Shown piece by piece: positions 1 through 5,892 of a DNA stretch of 6,073 bases. Below the pieces are notes generated by a model. That model saw only the letters and a program-made list of their open reading frames with translations. It searched no databases and was not told the DNA's origin. This DNA is from JAZDLC01 sp043802345. Its GTDB lineage: Bacteria; Planctomycetota; B15-G4; JADJEK01. The DNA lies in assembly GCA_043802345.1 (NCBI GenBank), contig JAZDLC010000363.1, positions 1 to 6,073 of the forward strand, written 5' to 3'. Positions within the stretch are counted from its first letter, which is position 1; each line of letters begins with the position of its first letter. Made by a program: the position numbers and the translations under genes.

Positions 1-360
1 GACCTGAGAACGTCCCGGTATCCCGCCCTCCTTCCGATCCATTTCGCCCAGGAAACCGAGGAACGGCTCCATGGTGTGGAGCTGGAGCGAGCGACTCGCC
101 TGCTGGACTTGCTCGGCCCGGAACCGCTCGAGACCAACTCCCGGCACCATCAGGGAGTAGACGAGGTCCCACCCGGACTACTGATCTCGGCCCGCGCGGT
201 GGACGGTGTCATCGAAGGCCTGGAGACCGAGGGAGAACGGTTCCTGGTGGCTGTTCAGTGGCATCCGGAGGAGCATCGGGACGAAGCGCGCCATCTACGC
301 CTCTTCGAGGCGCTTGTCCGGGCGGCCCGGATCCGAACCGAAGCCGCCGGGAACCGTTGA
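1..360 (+). CDS. Gamma-glutamyl-gamma-aminobutyrate hydrolase-like class I amidotransferase (peptidase C26), C-terminal part
   Basis: This is the last 119 codons of a gene whose 5' end lies outside the window; the frame is open from base 1 to the TGA at 358-360. Family members hydrolyse gamma-glutamyl amide bonds (for example gamma-glutamyl-GABA in putrescine catabolism) with a Cys-His-Glu triad in the cytoplasm. Visible here are NSRHHQGVD (residues 46-54 of the fragment), the stretch ISARAVDGVIEGLE (62-75), and VQWHPE (85-90), whose His88 and Glu90 would be the catalytic pair. The nucleophilic Cys would lie upstream and cannot be checked. The order NS-HHQ, then DGVIEG, then QWHPE is typical of PuuD-like proteins rather than of GuaA or CarA. 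The true substrate is unknown: many members sit outside putrescine operons, and nothing nearby points to polyamine metabolism. The next gene starts 81 bp downstream on the same strand. Confidence 0.85.
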   Translation, partial: DLRTSRYPALLPIHFAQETEERLHGVELERATRLLDLLGPEPLETNSRHHQGVDEVPPGLLISARAVDGVIEGLETEGERFLVAVQWHPEEHRDEARHLRLFEALVRAARIRTEAAGNR

Positions 361-363
361 ACA

Positions 364-403
364 GCTACGGAACCGGGGTTGCGCGGGAGGAGAAACCCGT
401 AGC
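364..403 (+). other. Weak hairpin between the amidotransferase and the membrane protein gene
   Basis: GCTACGG (364-370) and CCGTAGC (397-403) are perfect 7-bp complements with a 26-nt loop, beginning 3 bases after the first gene's stop codon. An alternative inner pairing GGGTT/AACCC (376-380 with 394-398) competes with it. No T-tract follows, so it is not a classical intrinsic terminator. It could be chance in GC-rich DNA or a weak attenuator or processing site. Confidence 0.25.
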
Positions 404-441
404 ATGGTGGCCCTGAACAGATCCCGAGGAGTCAGAGAGTC

Positions 442-1866
442 TTGAAACCGCCAACGTTGCCGTCCGGCCGAAGGCCGTCGGTCCTGCCGACCGGCGGTCT
501 GTCGGTCCGGGTCCGGTTGATTTCCCTGCTGGCGATGACCCTGCTGTTTGCCGCCGGGTTCCTGTACATCCGGTACCAGTGGTCCACCCAGGATCAGGTT
601 GAGGACAAGGCAGGGTACGTCCACCTGGATGACCTGCCTCGCATCGTCCGGGACCCGGCCGCCAAGATCGACTTCAAGCTGTTGGAGTCGGTTCAGGACG
701 AAACCCGAACCGAACGCCTCATCCGCGAGCCGGAAGCCTACTCCCACTTGCTGGGCGAGGCGCGCAAGCTGACGCCAGGCGACCTGGAGGCGCTCAACCT
801 GAAGCGCGCCGACGCAAAGGCCATCCTGGAAGACCCGGCCCAGTACCGCGGGGAACCTCTCGAGGTCAAGGGGACACTCGAACAGATCGAGGTGGTTCAG
901 GGACAGCTCTGGCAGGAGATCCGCGGACGGGTCAGGGATCAGGAGGGACAGATCTACTCCTTCGCGGTGCTCAAGGAGCCGAACGCGGAGGTTGGGCAGG
1001 TGGTCCGGCTCCAGGGCTTCTTCTTCAAGCTACTCTGCCTGGAAACTGCTCCCGGCGAGTACACCGACAACGTCATCTGCCTCGTGGGGCGCTCGCTGGT
1101 CCGCTCGTTCTTCGAGATGAAGCCGACGTCCGACCTGAGCCAGGCTCCCTTCCACGAGACTCGGGACTACGATCTCACCGACAGGGTGGAACTCCAGGAA
1201 GGGATCCTCTACCACATCCTGAGCTACGTGCGCTCGCTCTCCGACGAGCAGAAGGCAAACCTGGAGTTCCAGGATGTCACCTGGTCGGAACTCCGGAGGC
1301 AGCCCGACCAGTACCGGGGCAAGACGGTCCGGATCCTGGTCCGCTACGTACCCGGACTTGAATGGCCCAGGAAGCTGGGACCGGACGGGGAGAATCCTCT
1401 CGACGTTCGGCAGTTCCAAGATGGCATCCTGGCGCTGCCAAGGAACCGCCTCATCCGCTGGATCGGCTTCGAGGAGTTTCCTCGCGACCTGGCGCAGGAA
1501 ACCAAGCTGGTCTACCTGGTGGGAGTCTTCTACAAGGTCTTCGCCTGGGAGAACACCCGGGGAGAGATCCTGAACGGGCCGCTGCTCGTGCCGATCCGCT
1601 TCAGTCGGTTCACCATGCCGCGCAATGAGCTGATTCACCAGATCGGCTACGGAATCGCTGGCGCCTGCCTGATCCTGGTGCTCTTCTTCCTGGTCAGCGT
1701 CTTCCGGGACGGTCGCAGATCGCGGGAGTTCCGCAGGCAGTTCTTGAGGCGGAAGCGGCGCCGATTGGAAATCATTCTTTCGGGAGGAGACGAATCGGGC
1801 AGTCCCTCCAGTGACGCGTCCAGCCACACGCCCGATCCACCGGCAGAACATGGCGACCCGTCTTGA
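442..1866 (+). CDS. Bitopic membrane protein with two tandem 'QYRG' domains, function unknown
   Basis: I do not recognise a named family. The protein has 474 residues. The start is TTG at 442, preceded by GAGGAG (426-431) at a 10-base spacing; an in-frame TAG at 400-402 blocks upstream extension, and the ATG at 535 would cut the first membrane helix. Predicted layout: a basic N-terminus (1-24), a transmembrane helix (about 25-44), a large periplasmic or exoplasmic region (46-400), a second helix (about 401-421), then a very basic stretch (422-441, RRKRRR) and a Ser/Pro/Asp-rich tail. The charges fit both ends being cytoplasmic. The exposed region contains two related units: DPAQYRGEPLEVKG (131-144) followed by VVRLQGFFFKLLCLE (187-201), and QPDQYRGKTVRILV (287-300) followed by LVYLVGVFYKVFAWE (356-370). 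These look like duplicated beta-rich, perhaps OB-like, domains. The last 17 bases overlap aroB, suggesting coupled translation. An envelope or scaffold role is inference. Confidence 0.85.
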   Translation: MKPPTLPSGRRPSVLPTGGLSVRVRLISLLAMTLLFAAGFLYIRYQWSTQDQVEDKAGYVHLDDLPRIVRDPAAKIDFKLLESVQDETRTERLIREPEAYSHLLGEARKLTPGDLEALNLKRADAKAILEDPAQYRGEPLEVKGTLEQIEVVQGQLWQEIRGRVRDQEGQIYSFAVLKEPNAEVGQVVRLQGFFFKLLCLETAPGEYTDNVICLVGRSLVRSFFEMKPTSDLSQAPFHETRDYDLTDRVELQEGILYHILSYVRSLSDEQKANLEFQDVTWSELRRQPDQYRGKTVRILVRYVPGLEWPRKLGPDGENPLDVRQFQDGILALPRNRLIRWIGFEEFPRDLAQETKLVYLVGVFYKVFAWENTRGEILNGPLLVPIRFSRFTMPRNELIHQIGYGIAGACLILVLFFLVSVFRDGRRSREFRRQFLRRKRRRLEIILSGGDESGSPSSDASSHTPDPPAEHGDPS

Positions 1867-2950
1867 AGTCAGAACCAGCCTCTTCGTGACGCCCGTGCTG
1901 GTGCAGCGCGGACTGTTTGACTCCCTGGGATGGCAGCTCCTCGAATGCCTGCGGGAGGCGCCCACCTCGATTGCGCTGATTTCCGACTCGAACGTCGGAC
2001 CGCTGTACGCCGAGAGGGCTATGAAGAGCCTGGCCGAACTGGGGCCCCTGGCGCTCACCGAGATCGTTCCGGCGGGAGAGGCTTCAAAGAGCGGTGACTT
2101 GCTTCTTCGGCTTTCGCGTCGCATGGCCGCGGCAGGCCTGGACCGAAACGCCCTGGTCGTGGCCCTGGGGGGCGGAGTTGTCACCGACCTGGCGGGATTC
2201 GCCGCCTCGATCTTCAAGCGGGGGATCGGTTTCGTCCCTGTCCCGAGTTCCCTGCTGGGCCAGGTCGACGCGGCGATCGGCGGCAAGACCGGGATCGATC
2301 TTCCGGAAGGGAAGAACCTCGTCGGAACGTTCCACCATCCTCGAGCCGTGATCATCGATCCCAACCTGCTCCATTCCCTGCCGGCCGAGGAGTGGCGGAA
2401 CGGGCTGGGAGAGGTGCTCAAGTACGCCGTGATGGGCGATTCCGAGATGTTCGCGCAGTTGGACCAGTGCGATCCAGCGTCCCTCCGGTCGGCACCCGAA
2501 GAGATCGAGCCCCTGGTCGCCCGCTGCGCCGGCATGAAGACCGATGTCTGCTCTCGGGATCCGAACGACCTGGGGGAGCGGCAGGGTCTGAACCTGGGTC
2601 ACACCATCGGCCATGCCCTGGAGGCCGCCGCGGGCTTCTCGAGCCTTCACCATGGAGAAGCAGTCGCACTCGGGCTGATCGGCGAGGCAGATCTGGCGGC
2701 CCGGCTGGGGCTGGCCGACCCGCACCTGAGAGAGAGCATACAGGCGGCCTGCGGCCGGCTGGGCCTGCCCACCCGAGCCGAAGGCCTGGATCCTGCCGAG
2801 GTGCGCGCCTTCCTTCTTTCCGACAAGAAGCGCGTGGGAGCGGCCCTCCGCTTCGCGCTGCCGCTGCGCATCGGAGCCTTCCGAATCGTCGACGTGGAGG
2901 ATCCTACGCTGATCGACCTGGTCCTCGCGCGGCTCACGGAAAACTCTTGA
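1850..2950 (+). CDS. aroB: 3-dehydroquinate synthase
   Basis: This enzyme converts DAHP to 3-dehydroquinate, the second step of the shikimate pathway, using NAD+ and a divalent metal in the cytoplasm. The 366-residue length is normal for AroB. The nucleotide-binding segment is GGGVVTDLAGF (107-117), followed by SLLGQVDAAIGGKTGID (134-150) and GKNLVG (154-159). The metal ligands fit Glu188 (in GLGEVLKY), His251 (in LNLGHTIGHALE) and His268 (in LHHGEAVALG); the 63- and 17-residue spacings between them match those of E. coli AroB as I recall them. I chose the ATG at 1850 because the family-like sequence begins right after it. A GTG at 1811 would add 13 residues, but its nearest GGGAGGAG (1782-1789) is 21 bases away. 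The ATG has no clear Shine-Dalgarno of its own and overlaps the upstream gene by 17 bp, so translation may be coupled. No shikimate neighbours are in the window. Confidence 0.96.
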   Translation: MATRLEVRTSLFVTPVLVQRGLFDSLGWQLLECLREAPTSIALISDSNVGPLYAERAMKSLAELGPLALTEIVPAGEASKSGDLLLRLSRRMAAAGLDRNALVVALGGGVVTDLAGFAASIFKRGIGFVPVPSSLLGQVDAAIGGKTGIDLPEGKNLVGTFHHPRAVIIDPNLLHSLPAEEWRNGLGEVLKYAVMGDSEMFAQLDQCDPASLRSAPEEIEPLVARCAGMKTDVCSRDPNDLGERQGLNLGHTIGHALEAAAGFSSLHHGEAVALGLIGEADLAARLGLADPHLRESIQAACGRLGLPTRAEGLDPAEVRAFLLSDKKRVGAALRFALPLRIGAFRIVDVEDPTLIDLVLARLTENS

Positions 2951-2962
2951 TTCGCCTGTTAC

Positions 2963-2976
2963 CCCGGGCCACCGGG
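2963..2976 (+). other. Small GC hairpin before the dprA start
   Basis: CCCGG (2963-2967), a GCCA loop, and CCGGG (2972-2976) form a perfect 5-bp stem in the 40-bp aroB-dprA gap, 14 bases before the dprA GTG, followed by the pyrimidine-rich TTCTTCTTCC. It occupies the place where a ribosome binding site would be expected, so it could lower dprA translation or act as a weak terminator. In GC-rich DNA a stem this short may be chance. Confidence 0.3.
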
Positions 2977-2990
2977 AACGTTCTTCTTCC

Positions 2991-4064
2991 GTGGACCGAT
3001 CAAGAGGCGCCCGGATCCTGCTGAATCTGGCCCGTGGGGGAATGGCCCCCGCCGGACAGTCTCCTGATGCGCGGCTGGTCCTTCACGGGAGCCGCATGGA
3101 GTTGCTCGCCGCCGGTCTGAGATCCGCGACCGTGGCACGGCTGATACTGCTGCGGGATGTGGGCCAGCCGCTGCGAGAGCTGGAACGGGCCGCATCCTCC
3201 GGAACGAGAGTCCTGCTTCCCGAGGATCCTGACTTCCCGGAAGATCTGAGGATGCACCCCAACTGTCCCCCTGTCCTGTATCTCCGCGGGGCGTGCATCC
3301 CGGCCCAGCTGCGGGCCGGGATCGTGGGCGCGCGCAACGCCACCAGGGCGATGGAGCGATTCTCCTCCGGACTGGGTGAAGCCTGCGCCCGCGCGGGCGT
3401 GGCGGTGGTCAGCGGCCTGGCGCGGGGAATCGACGCAGCGGCCCACGCCGGATGCCTGGCGGGCGACGGTTTCCCGATCGGCGTGCTCGGCTGTGGGGTG
3501 GACGTGGTCTATCCTCAAGAGACCGCCCGCCTGCACGCCTCCGTTCTCGCGGCCGGAAGCCTGATTTCCACCTTTCCGATGGGTGCAATGCCGAAGCCGT
3601 ATCACTTCCCCCGGCGCAACCGGATCGTGGCCGCGCTCTCGACGCGGGTCGTGGTGGTCCAGGCCACCGAGGGCTCGGGATCGATGAGCACCGCGCGGGC
3701 GGCTCTCGACACGAACACGGAAGTGTGCGCTGTTCCCGGCAGCCCCGACGACCCGCTGGCCCGGGGGACCAATCGATTGATCCGGGACGGCGCGGCGCCG
3801 ATTCTGGAACCATCGGATCTCCTCGAGCCGATGCTCGGTTTCGGCAGCCGTCCGCCGGAAGAGCCCCCGCGCACCACGCGGCACGAACCAGACAGGGACA
3901 GACTGATCCGGCTCCAGATCGGCTCCACGCCGCTGACCGCGGATGAGATCTCGAACATCATCCGTGTACCACTGCCGGAGGTTCTGGAACGGCTCACCAG
4001 GATGGAACTCGACCGAAAGGTCGAGCGGTTGCCGGGAAGGCTGTATCTGCGTCGGGAGGGGTGA
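2991..4064 (+). CDS. dprA: DNA-processing protein DprA (Smf)
   Basis: DprA binds incoming single-stranded DNA during natural transformation, protects it and loads RecA; it is also conserved in bacteria not known to be competent. The 357 residues show three parts: a divergent N-terminal helical (SAM-like) region (1-75), the Rossmann-like DprA core (about 76-285), and a C-terminal winged-helix domain (about 300-356) common in longer family members. Core landmarks are LLPEDPDFPEDL (75-86), VGARNAT (112-118), SGLARGIDAAAH (141-152), VLGCGVDVVYP (165-175), FPRRNRIVAALS (206-217), GSGSMSTARAALD (228-240), VPGSPDDPLARGTNRLIRDGA (starting at 248). ISTFPMG (192-198) replaces the more usual ISE-PPG wording. 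The GTG at 2991 is the first start codon in frame after aroB and has no strong ribosome binding site; an ATG at 3042 is an alternative. It lies 40 bp after aroB, probably in the same transcript. Confidence 0.95.
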   Translation: MDRSRGARILLNLARGGMAPAGQSPDARLVLHGSRMELLAAGLRSATVARLILLRDVGQPLRELERAASSGTRVLLPEDPDFPEDLRMHPNCPPVLYLRGACIPAQLRAGIVGARNATRAMERFSSGLGEACARAGVAVVSGLARGIDAAAHAGCLAGDGFPIGVLGCGVDVVYPQETARLHASVLAAGSLISTFPMGAMPKPYHFPRRNRIVAALSTRVVVVQATEGSGSMSTARAALDTNTEVCAVPGSPDDPLARGTNRLIRDGAAPILEPSDLLEPMLGFGSRPPEEPPRTTRHEPDRDRLIRLQIGSTPLTADEISNIIRVPLPEVLERLTRMELDRKVERLPGRLYLRREG

Positions 4065-4070
4065 GACTTC

Positions 4071-4144
4071 TTCACCAAGGGCACGAAGAGCATGAAGGAA
4101 TCGGCGGGCAATCCCTCCGTCCTCTTCGTGTCCTTCGTGGTGAA
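4071..4144. repeat. Long imperfect inverted repeat between convergent genes, CACGAAG-type; possible bidirectional terminator
   Basis: The left arm (4071-4100) begins TTCACCA and contains CACGAAGAG and GAAGGA. The right arm (4115-4144) is its imperfect reverse complement, ending in TGGTGAA. Aligning the left arm with the reverse complement of the right gives 7 identical bases (TTCACCA), a 3-base insertion in the right arm, then AGG-CACGAAGAG with 12 of 13 identical, and a diverging tip; the loop is about 15-20 bases. The repeat starts 7 bases after the dprA stop and ends 29 bases before the stop of the minus-strand gene, so it would form a strong hairpin at the 3' end of both transcripts. It lacks a T-tract. 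Short CACGAAG/CACAGAG-rich repeats of this style are, from memory, frequent between genes in many environmental bacteria. Confidence 0.75.
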
Positions 4145-4173
4145 TCGCGTCCCCGTCGCCGCTGCCCGGCAGC

Positions 4174-4353
4174 TCAGAGCCAGCGCGTGAAGTAGTGCAG
4201 CGCCACCCCGAATGCGACCGCGATCAGCAGGAAGGAGACGAACCGCTTCGAACCCTGAATGATCGCCGCCCGCAGGGAGTCCGCCCTCAGGGAATGGTAG
4301 ACCAGTGAACTGATCAGCGCGATCACCGAAAACAGCAGCACATGCTCGATCAT
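4174..4353 (-). CDS. Small two-helix membrane protein, 59 residues, function unknown
   Basis: The protein starts MIEHVLLFSVIALISSL and ends LHYFTRWL. Two hydrophobic helices are predicted (about 4-19 and 39-54), joined by a basic/polar loop SLRADSLRAAIIQGSKR (21-37), so both ends probably lie on the same side with the loop in the cytoplasm. The start is ATG at 4353-4351. Its A-T-G-A overlaps the TGA of the upstream minus-strand gene (4352-4350), and GAGGA lies about 10 bases before it; this arrangement strongly suggests coupled translation. A longer open frame upstream is rejected because its residues are Arg/Pro/Gly-rich and it lies over the neighbouring gene. I do not recognise a function. 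The coupling suggests it is a partner subunit of the adjacent multi-pass protein. Confidence 0.8.
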   Translation of the reverse strand: MIEHVLLFSVIALISSLVYHSLRADSLRAAIIQGSKRFVSFLLIAVAFGVALHYFTRWL

Positions 4354-4742
4354 GATCCCGATTCCTCGAGGCCCGCCTTGACCTTCAGGTGAATCTCGTA
4401 CAGATCGACCAGGATCACGACATTCAGCAGACCGGCCACCGCGGTGTAGAGCAGCCCCACATCCAGGTGAGCGATGTCGTGGGTGATCAGGAGGTCGCGG
4501 GTGAGGAGCAGGGCCACCAGGGTCGAGCCCCCGTTCCACATCTGGGCAATCAGGTAGAGCGAGAATTTCTGGACGTTGACGTCCCGCCACTCACCCAGCC
4601 ACATTCCCATGACGAAGGCGAAGGTGATCAGCACGAAGTAGAAGACTGCCTTGCTCCGGCGCCCATAGAGATAGTGCCCCAGACCCGGCACGAGCCAGGT
4701 CAAGGCCAATCCCATCAGGATGCGTCCGTTCGATGTGGTCAT
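4350..4742 (-). CDS. TM2-like multi-pass membrane protein, 130 residues (possibly DUF6677-type)
   Basis: The protein begins MTTSNGRILMGLALTWLVPGLGHYLYGRR and continues KAVFYFVLITFAFVMGMWLGEW. The pattern 'W-hydrophobic-PGLGH-YLYGRR-K' (residues 16-31) is typical of TM2-like domains, in which a short helix with a Pro-Gly-Leu-Gly kink is followed by a basic turn and a second helix. Predicted helices lie at about 8-26, 31-50, 59-81 and 94-115. The fourth segment, GLLYTAVAGLLNVVILVDLYE, resembles what I recall of the DUF6677 family, but I cannot verify that. I chose the ATG at 4742, preceded by GAGAGG at a short 3-base spacing. An in-frame ATG at 4835 would add 31 Arg/Gly-rich residues that include a 15-bp tandem DNA duplication. 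Its stop overlaps the start of the 59-residue gene. The biochemical role is unknown. Confidence 0.82.
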   Translation of the reverse strand: MTTSNGRILMGLALTWLVPGLGHYLYGRRSKAVFYFVLITFAFVMGMWLGEWRDVNVQKFSLYLIAQMWNGGSTLVALLLTRDLLITHDIAHLDVGLLYTAVAGLLNVVILVDLYEIHLKVKAGLEESGS

Positions 4743-4883
4743 CAGCCTCTCGCCAAAAGCCCTCACGATACGGAGTCGCGTCGGTGCTTCCAGTCTTCTC
4801 CCCGCCTGTCTTCTCCCCGCCTGGACAGCACCCATTCCTCCGTTCGTCTGCTAATCTGCGGGTTTTACCCCCTCAGGGCAGGA
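4743..4883. promoter_or_regulatory. Divergent intergenic region, probable promoters for both flanking genes
   Basis: These 141 bases separate the minus-strand membrane gene (start 4742) from the thioesterase gene (start 4884), so promoters in both directions are expected. For the plus strand the best candidate is an extended -10, TGCTAATCT (4849-4857), 27 bases before the ATG. A TGGACA at 4822-4827 is too far upstream (24-base spacer) to be a standard -35. No convincing minus-strand promoter is visible. The region also holds a 15-bp tandem duplication (4793-4822). Confidence 0.35.
4793..4822. repeat. Perfect 2 x 15-bp tandem duplication
   Basis: The unit GTCTTCTCCCCGCCT occurs twice without mismatch (4793-4807 and 4808-4822), followed by one more matching G. 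It lies in the divergent promoter region and is a multiple of three, so it would keep frame if the minus-strand gene used its upstream start (encoding QAGRRQAGRR). It is probably a recent slippage duplication. Confidence 0.9.
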
Positions 4884-5318
4884 ATGACAATGGCGCCCGC
4901 GCGCACTGAGCTTCGCGTCAGATACGCCGAAACCGACCAGATGGGAGTGGTCTACCACTCCAATTATGTCCTCTACTTCGAGGTGGGCCGGACCGAGTTC
5001 CTGCGGGGTAGCGGTGTCGCCTACGCCGACATGGAGCGGGAGGGAGTGGTGCTGGCAGTGGTCGACATGGGCGCCCGCTTCCGGCGGCCGGCACGTTACG
5101 ACGAGCTCCTGGTGATCGAAACCCGGCTGGTCGAGGCGACCGGAGTCCGGGTCCGGTTCGAGTATGTCGTGTCGCGCCTTGATGCCGCTCCCGAGGGCGG
5201 GGAGGAGACCGTCCTCTGCACCGGATTCACCACCCTGGCCTGCGTCAACAGCGAAGGCCGTCTGTCGAGAATCCAGAGCCCGTACCGGGAGATCCTCGAA
5301 GCGGCCGTGGATCCGTAG
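4884..5318 (+). CDS. YbgC/4HBT-family hotdog acyl-CoA thioesterase
   Basis: This 144-residue protein is the usual size for single-hotdog thioesterases that hydrolyse acyl-CoA or acyl-ACP and assemble as tetramers in the cytoplasm. The signature YAETDQMGVVYHSNY (14-28) carries the catalytic Asp18 and the conserved His25, followed by YFEVGRTEFLR (31-41) on the long hotdog helix. The central strands FRRPARYDELLVIETRL (66-82) and VRVRFEYVVSR (88-98) also match the family. YbgC acts with Tol-Pal in proteobacteria, but no tol or pal genes are in the window, so the substrate remains open and I give no gene symbol. Two in-frame ATGs compete: 4884 (preceded by AGGG) and 4890 (AGGA six bases upstream, slightly better), giving 144 or 142 residues. 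A longer frame back to 4389 is rejected because it runs through the divergent promoter and over the antisense membrane gene. The stop is TAG at 5316-5318. Confidence 0.92.
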   Translation: MTMAPARTELRVRYAETDQMGVVYHSNYVLYFEVGRTEFLRGSGVAYADMEREGVVLAVVDMGARFRRPARYDELLVIETRLVEATGVRVRFEYVVSRLDAAPEGGEETVLCTGFTTLACVNSEGRLSRIQSPYREILEAAVDP

Positions 5319-5330
5319 CCCGGGAGGAAA

Positions 5331-5363
5331 CTCACCACAGAGGGCACAACGCGGCGGAGCCGC
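5331..5363 (+). repeat. CTCACCACAGAG...CACAACGCGG motif with small hairpin, copy A
   Basis: This begins 13 bases after the thioesterase stop. A CTCACCACAGAGGG lead runs into CACAACGCGG and then a perfect mini-hairpin, GCGGC-GGA-GCCGC (5351-5363). The 3' part recurs at 5979-6008 with the same layout. It could be a 3'-end processing or termination signal for the thioesterase gene, but it has no T-tract. Confidence 0.7.
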
Positions 5364-5365
5364 AA

Positions 5366-5529
5366 CTTAGGGCCCGCGCAGAAATAACTCCCTGTTTTGG
5401 GCGAGCAATCGTCGTTCCTGGCAAGACGCGACGACGACCGCGTATTCGAGATAGGCCGAGGAGGAGCAACACAGCCAGGGGCGGCGAGGGCCGGCCAAGA
5501 CCGGGAGTTATTCCTGCGCGGGTCCTTAG
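5366..5529. repeat. 164-bp long imperfect palindrome: MITE-like or structured-RNA intergenic element
   Basis: The outer arms 5366-5395 and 5500-5529 are inverted copies with 26 of 30 bases matching; both contain CCCGCGCAG and AATAACTCCC. Pairing continues inward through TTTGG (5396-5400) and CCAAG (5495-5499). After a small near-symmetric interior loop (8 and 7 bases), a second helix pairs 5409-5422 with 5474-5487: all 14 positions pair if three G-U wobbles are allowed on the plus-strand RNA. The apical 51 bases (5423-5473) contain a weak CGTAT/ATAGG hairpin. TTAGG occurs at both boundaries (5367-5371 and 5526-5530), but it overlaps the arms and is not a clear target duplication. There is no transposase here, so a non-autonomous element or a structured RNA repeat is the best reading. 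The fold is directly visible; function is unknown. Confidence 0.8.
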
Positions 5530-5554
5530 GAGAGGGGCGCGGGACATGGGTGCC

Positions 5555-5586
5555 GTACTCGTACTCGGGGGTTCGAGTACGAGTAC
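5555..5586. repeat. Perfect GTACTCGTACTCG hairpin
   Basis: GTACTCGTACTCG (5555-5567) and CGAGTACGAGTAC (5574-5586) are perfect reverse complements, a 13-bp stem with a 6-base GGGGTT loop. Each arm is two GAGTAC-type hexamers, so the hairpin is made by head-to-head hexamer arrays. It starts 26 bases after the 164-bp palindrome. Confidence 0.9.
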
Positions 5587-5595
5587 CGCTTCGCT

Positions 5596-5615
5596 GAGTA
5601 CGAGTACGAGTACGA
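5596..5615 (+). repeat. Direct array of three GAGTAC hexamers
   Basis: GAGTAC is repeated three times without mismatch (5596-5613), then GA, nine bases after the GTACTC hairpin. It can pair with the left arm of that hairpin as an alternative partner. Confidence 0.9.
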
Positions 5616-5705
5616 AACGCACGTTCCGTCGCTGCCGAGGTGATCAAGTCGAAGGAATACCGAGAGAAGTCGGCCACAGAGAGACCAATGGCAAGCCGCC
5701 GACGC

Positions 5706-5721
5706 GATTCGTACTCGAATC
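5706..5721. repeat. GATTCG-TACT-CGAATC palindrome
   Basis: This is a perfect 6-bp inverted repeat with a 4-base loop, containing one GTACTCG (5711-5717) from the same hexamer family, here in the GTACTC orientation. Confidence 0.75.
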
Positions 5722-5748
5722 TCCGACGGCGGACCTGGCTGGAGGGCT

Positions 5749-5761
5749 CGAGTACGAGTAC
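5749..5761 (+). repeat. CGAGTACGAGTAC, dispersed copy of the hexamer arm
   Basis: This is identical to the right arm of the 5555-5586 hairpin, 163 bases further on. Together with 5711-5717 it forms a looser inverted pair, repeating the GTACTC-then-GAGTAC layout on a larger scale. Confidence 0.85.
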
Positions 5762-5892
5762 GGGAGAATTTCCGCACAGAAAGAAACCCCCAACCAGGAA
5801 TCTCCCTCGATCCGACATTCCCCAAACCCGCCCCCGACCACTCGCCTTCCCCCCCCAGCAGGACACCCCCCGTTCGTCGCGCCCGGAGCGCA

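Noticed and set aside
1030..2535. A 501-codon open frame on the minus strand across the membrane protein and aroB
   Set aside because: It lies antisense to two well-supported genes, has a low-complexity Arg/Ser/Pro-rich product and no family motif; long antisense frames are common in GC-rich DNA.
4354..4590. Upstream extension of the 59-residue membrane protein
   Set aside because: The added residues are Gly/Arg/Pro-rich and lie over the neighbouring gene in another frame, while the ATGA overlap gives a natural start.
4389..4883. Upstream in-frame extension of the thioesterase to 309 residues
   Set aside because: The extra 165 residues are antisense to the membrane protein gene and cross the divergent promoter; the family is about 130-145 residues and the motif begins near the ATG at 4884.
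5366..5529. The long palindrome as a complete insertion sequence or a tRNA/rRNA gene
   Set aside because: It is 164 bp with no transposase frame, and the fold does not show a tRNA cloverleaf or rRNA signatures.
5367..5530. TTAGG at both ends of the palindrome as a target-site duplication
   Set aside because: The TTAGG copies overlap the inverted arms themselves, so they follow largely from the arm sequence and are not independent evidence of insertion.
5555..5761. GAGTAC arrays as a CRISPR array
   Set aside because: The units are 6 bases in both orientations with no regular repeat-spacer pattern, and no cas genes are present.
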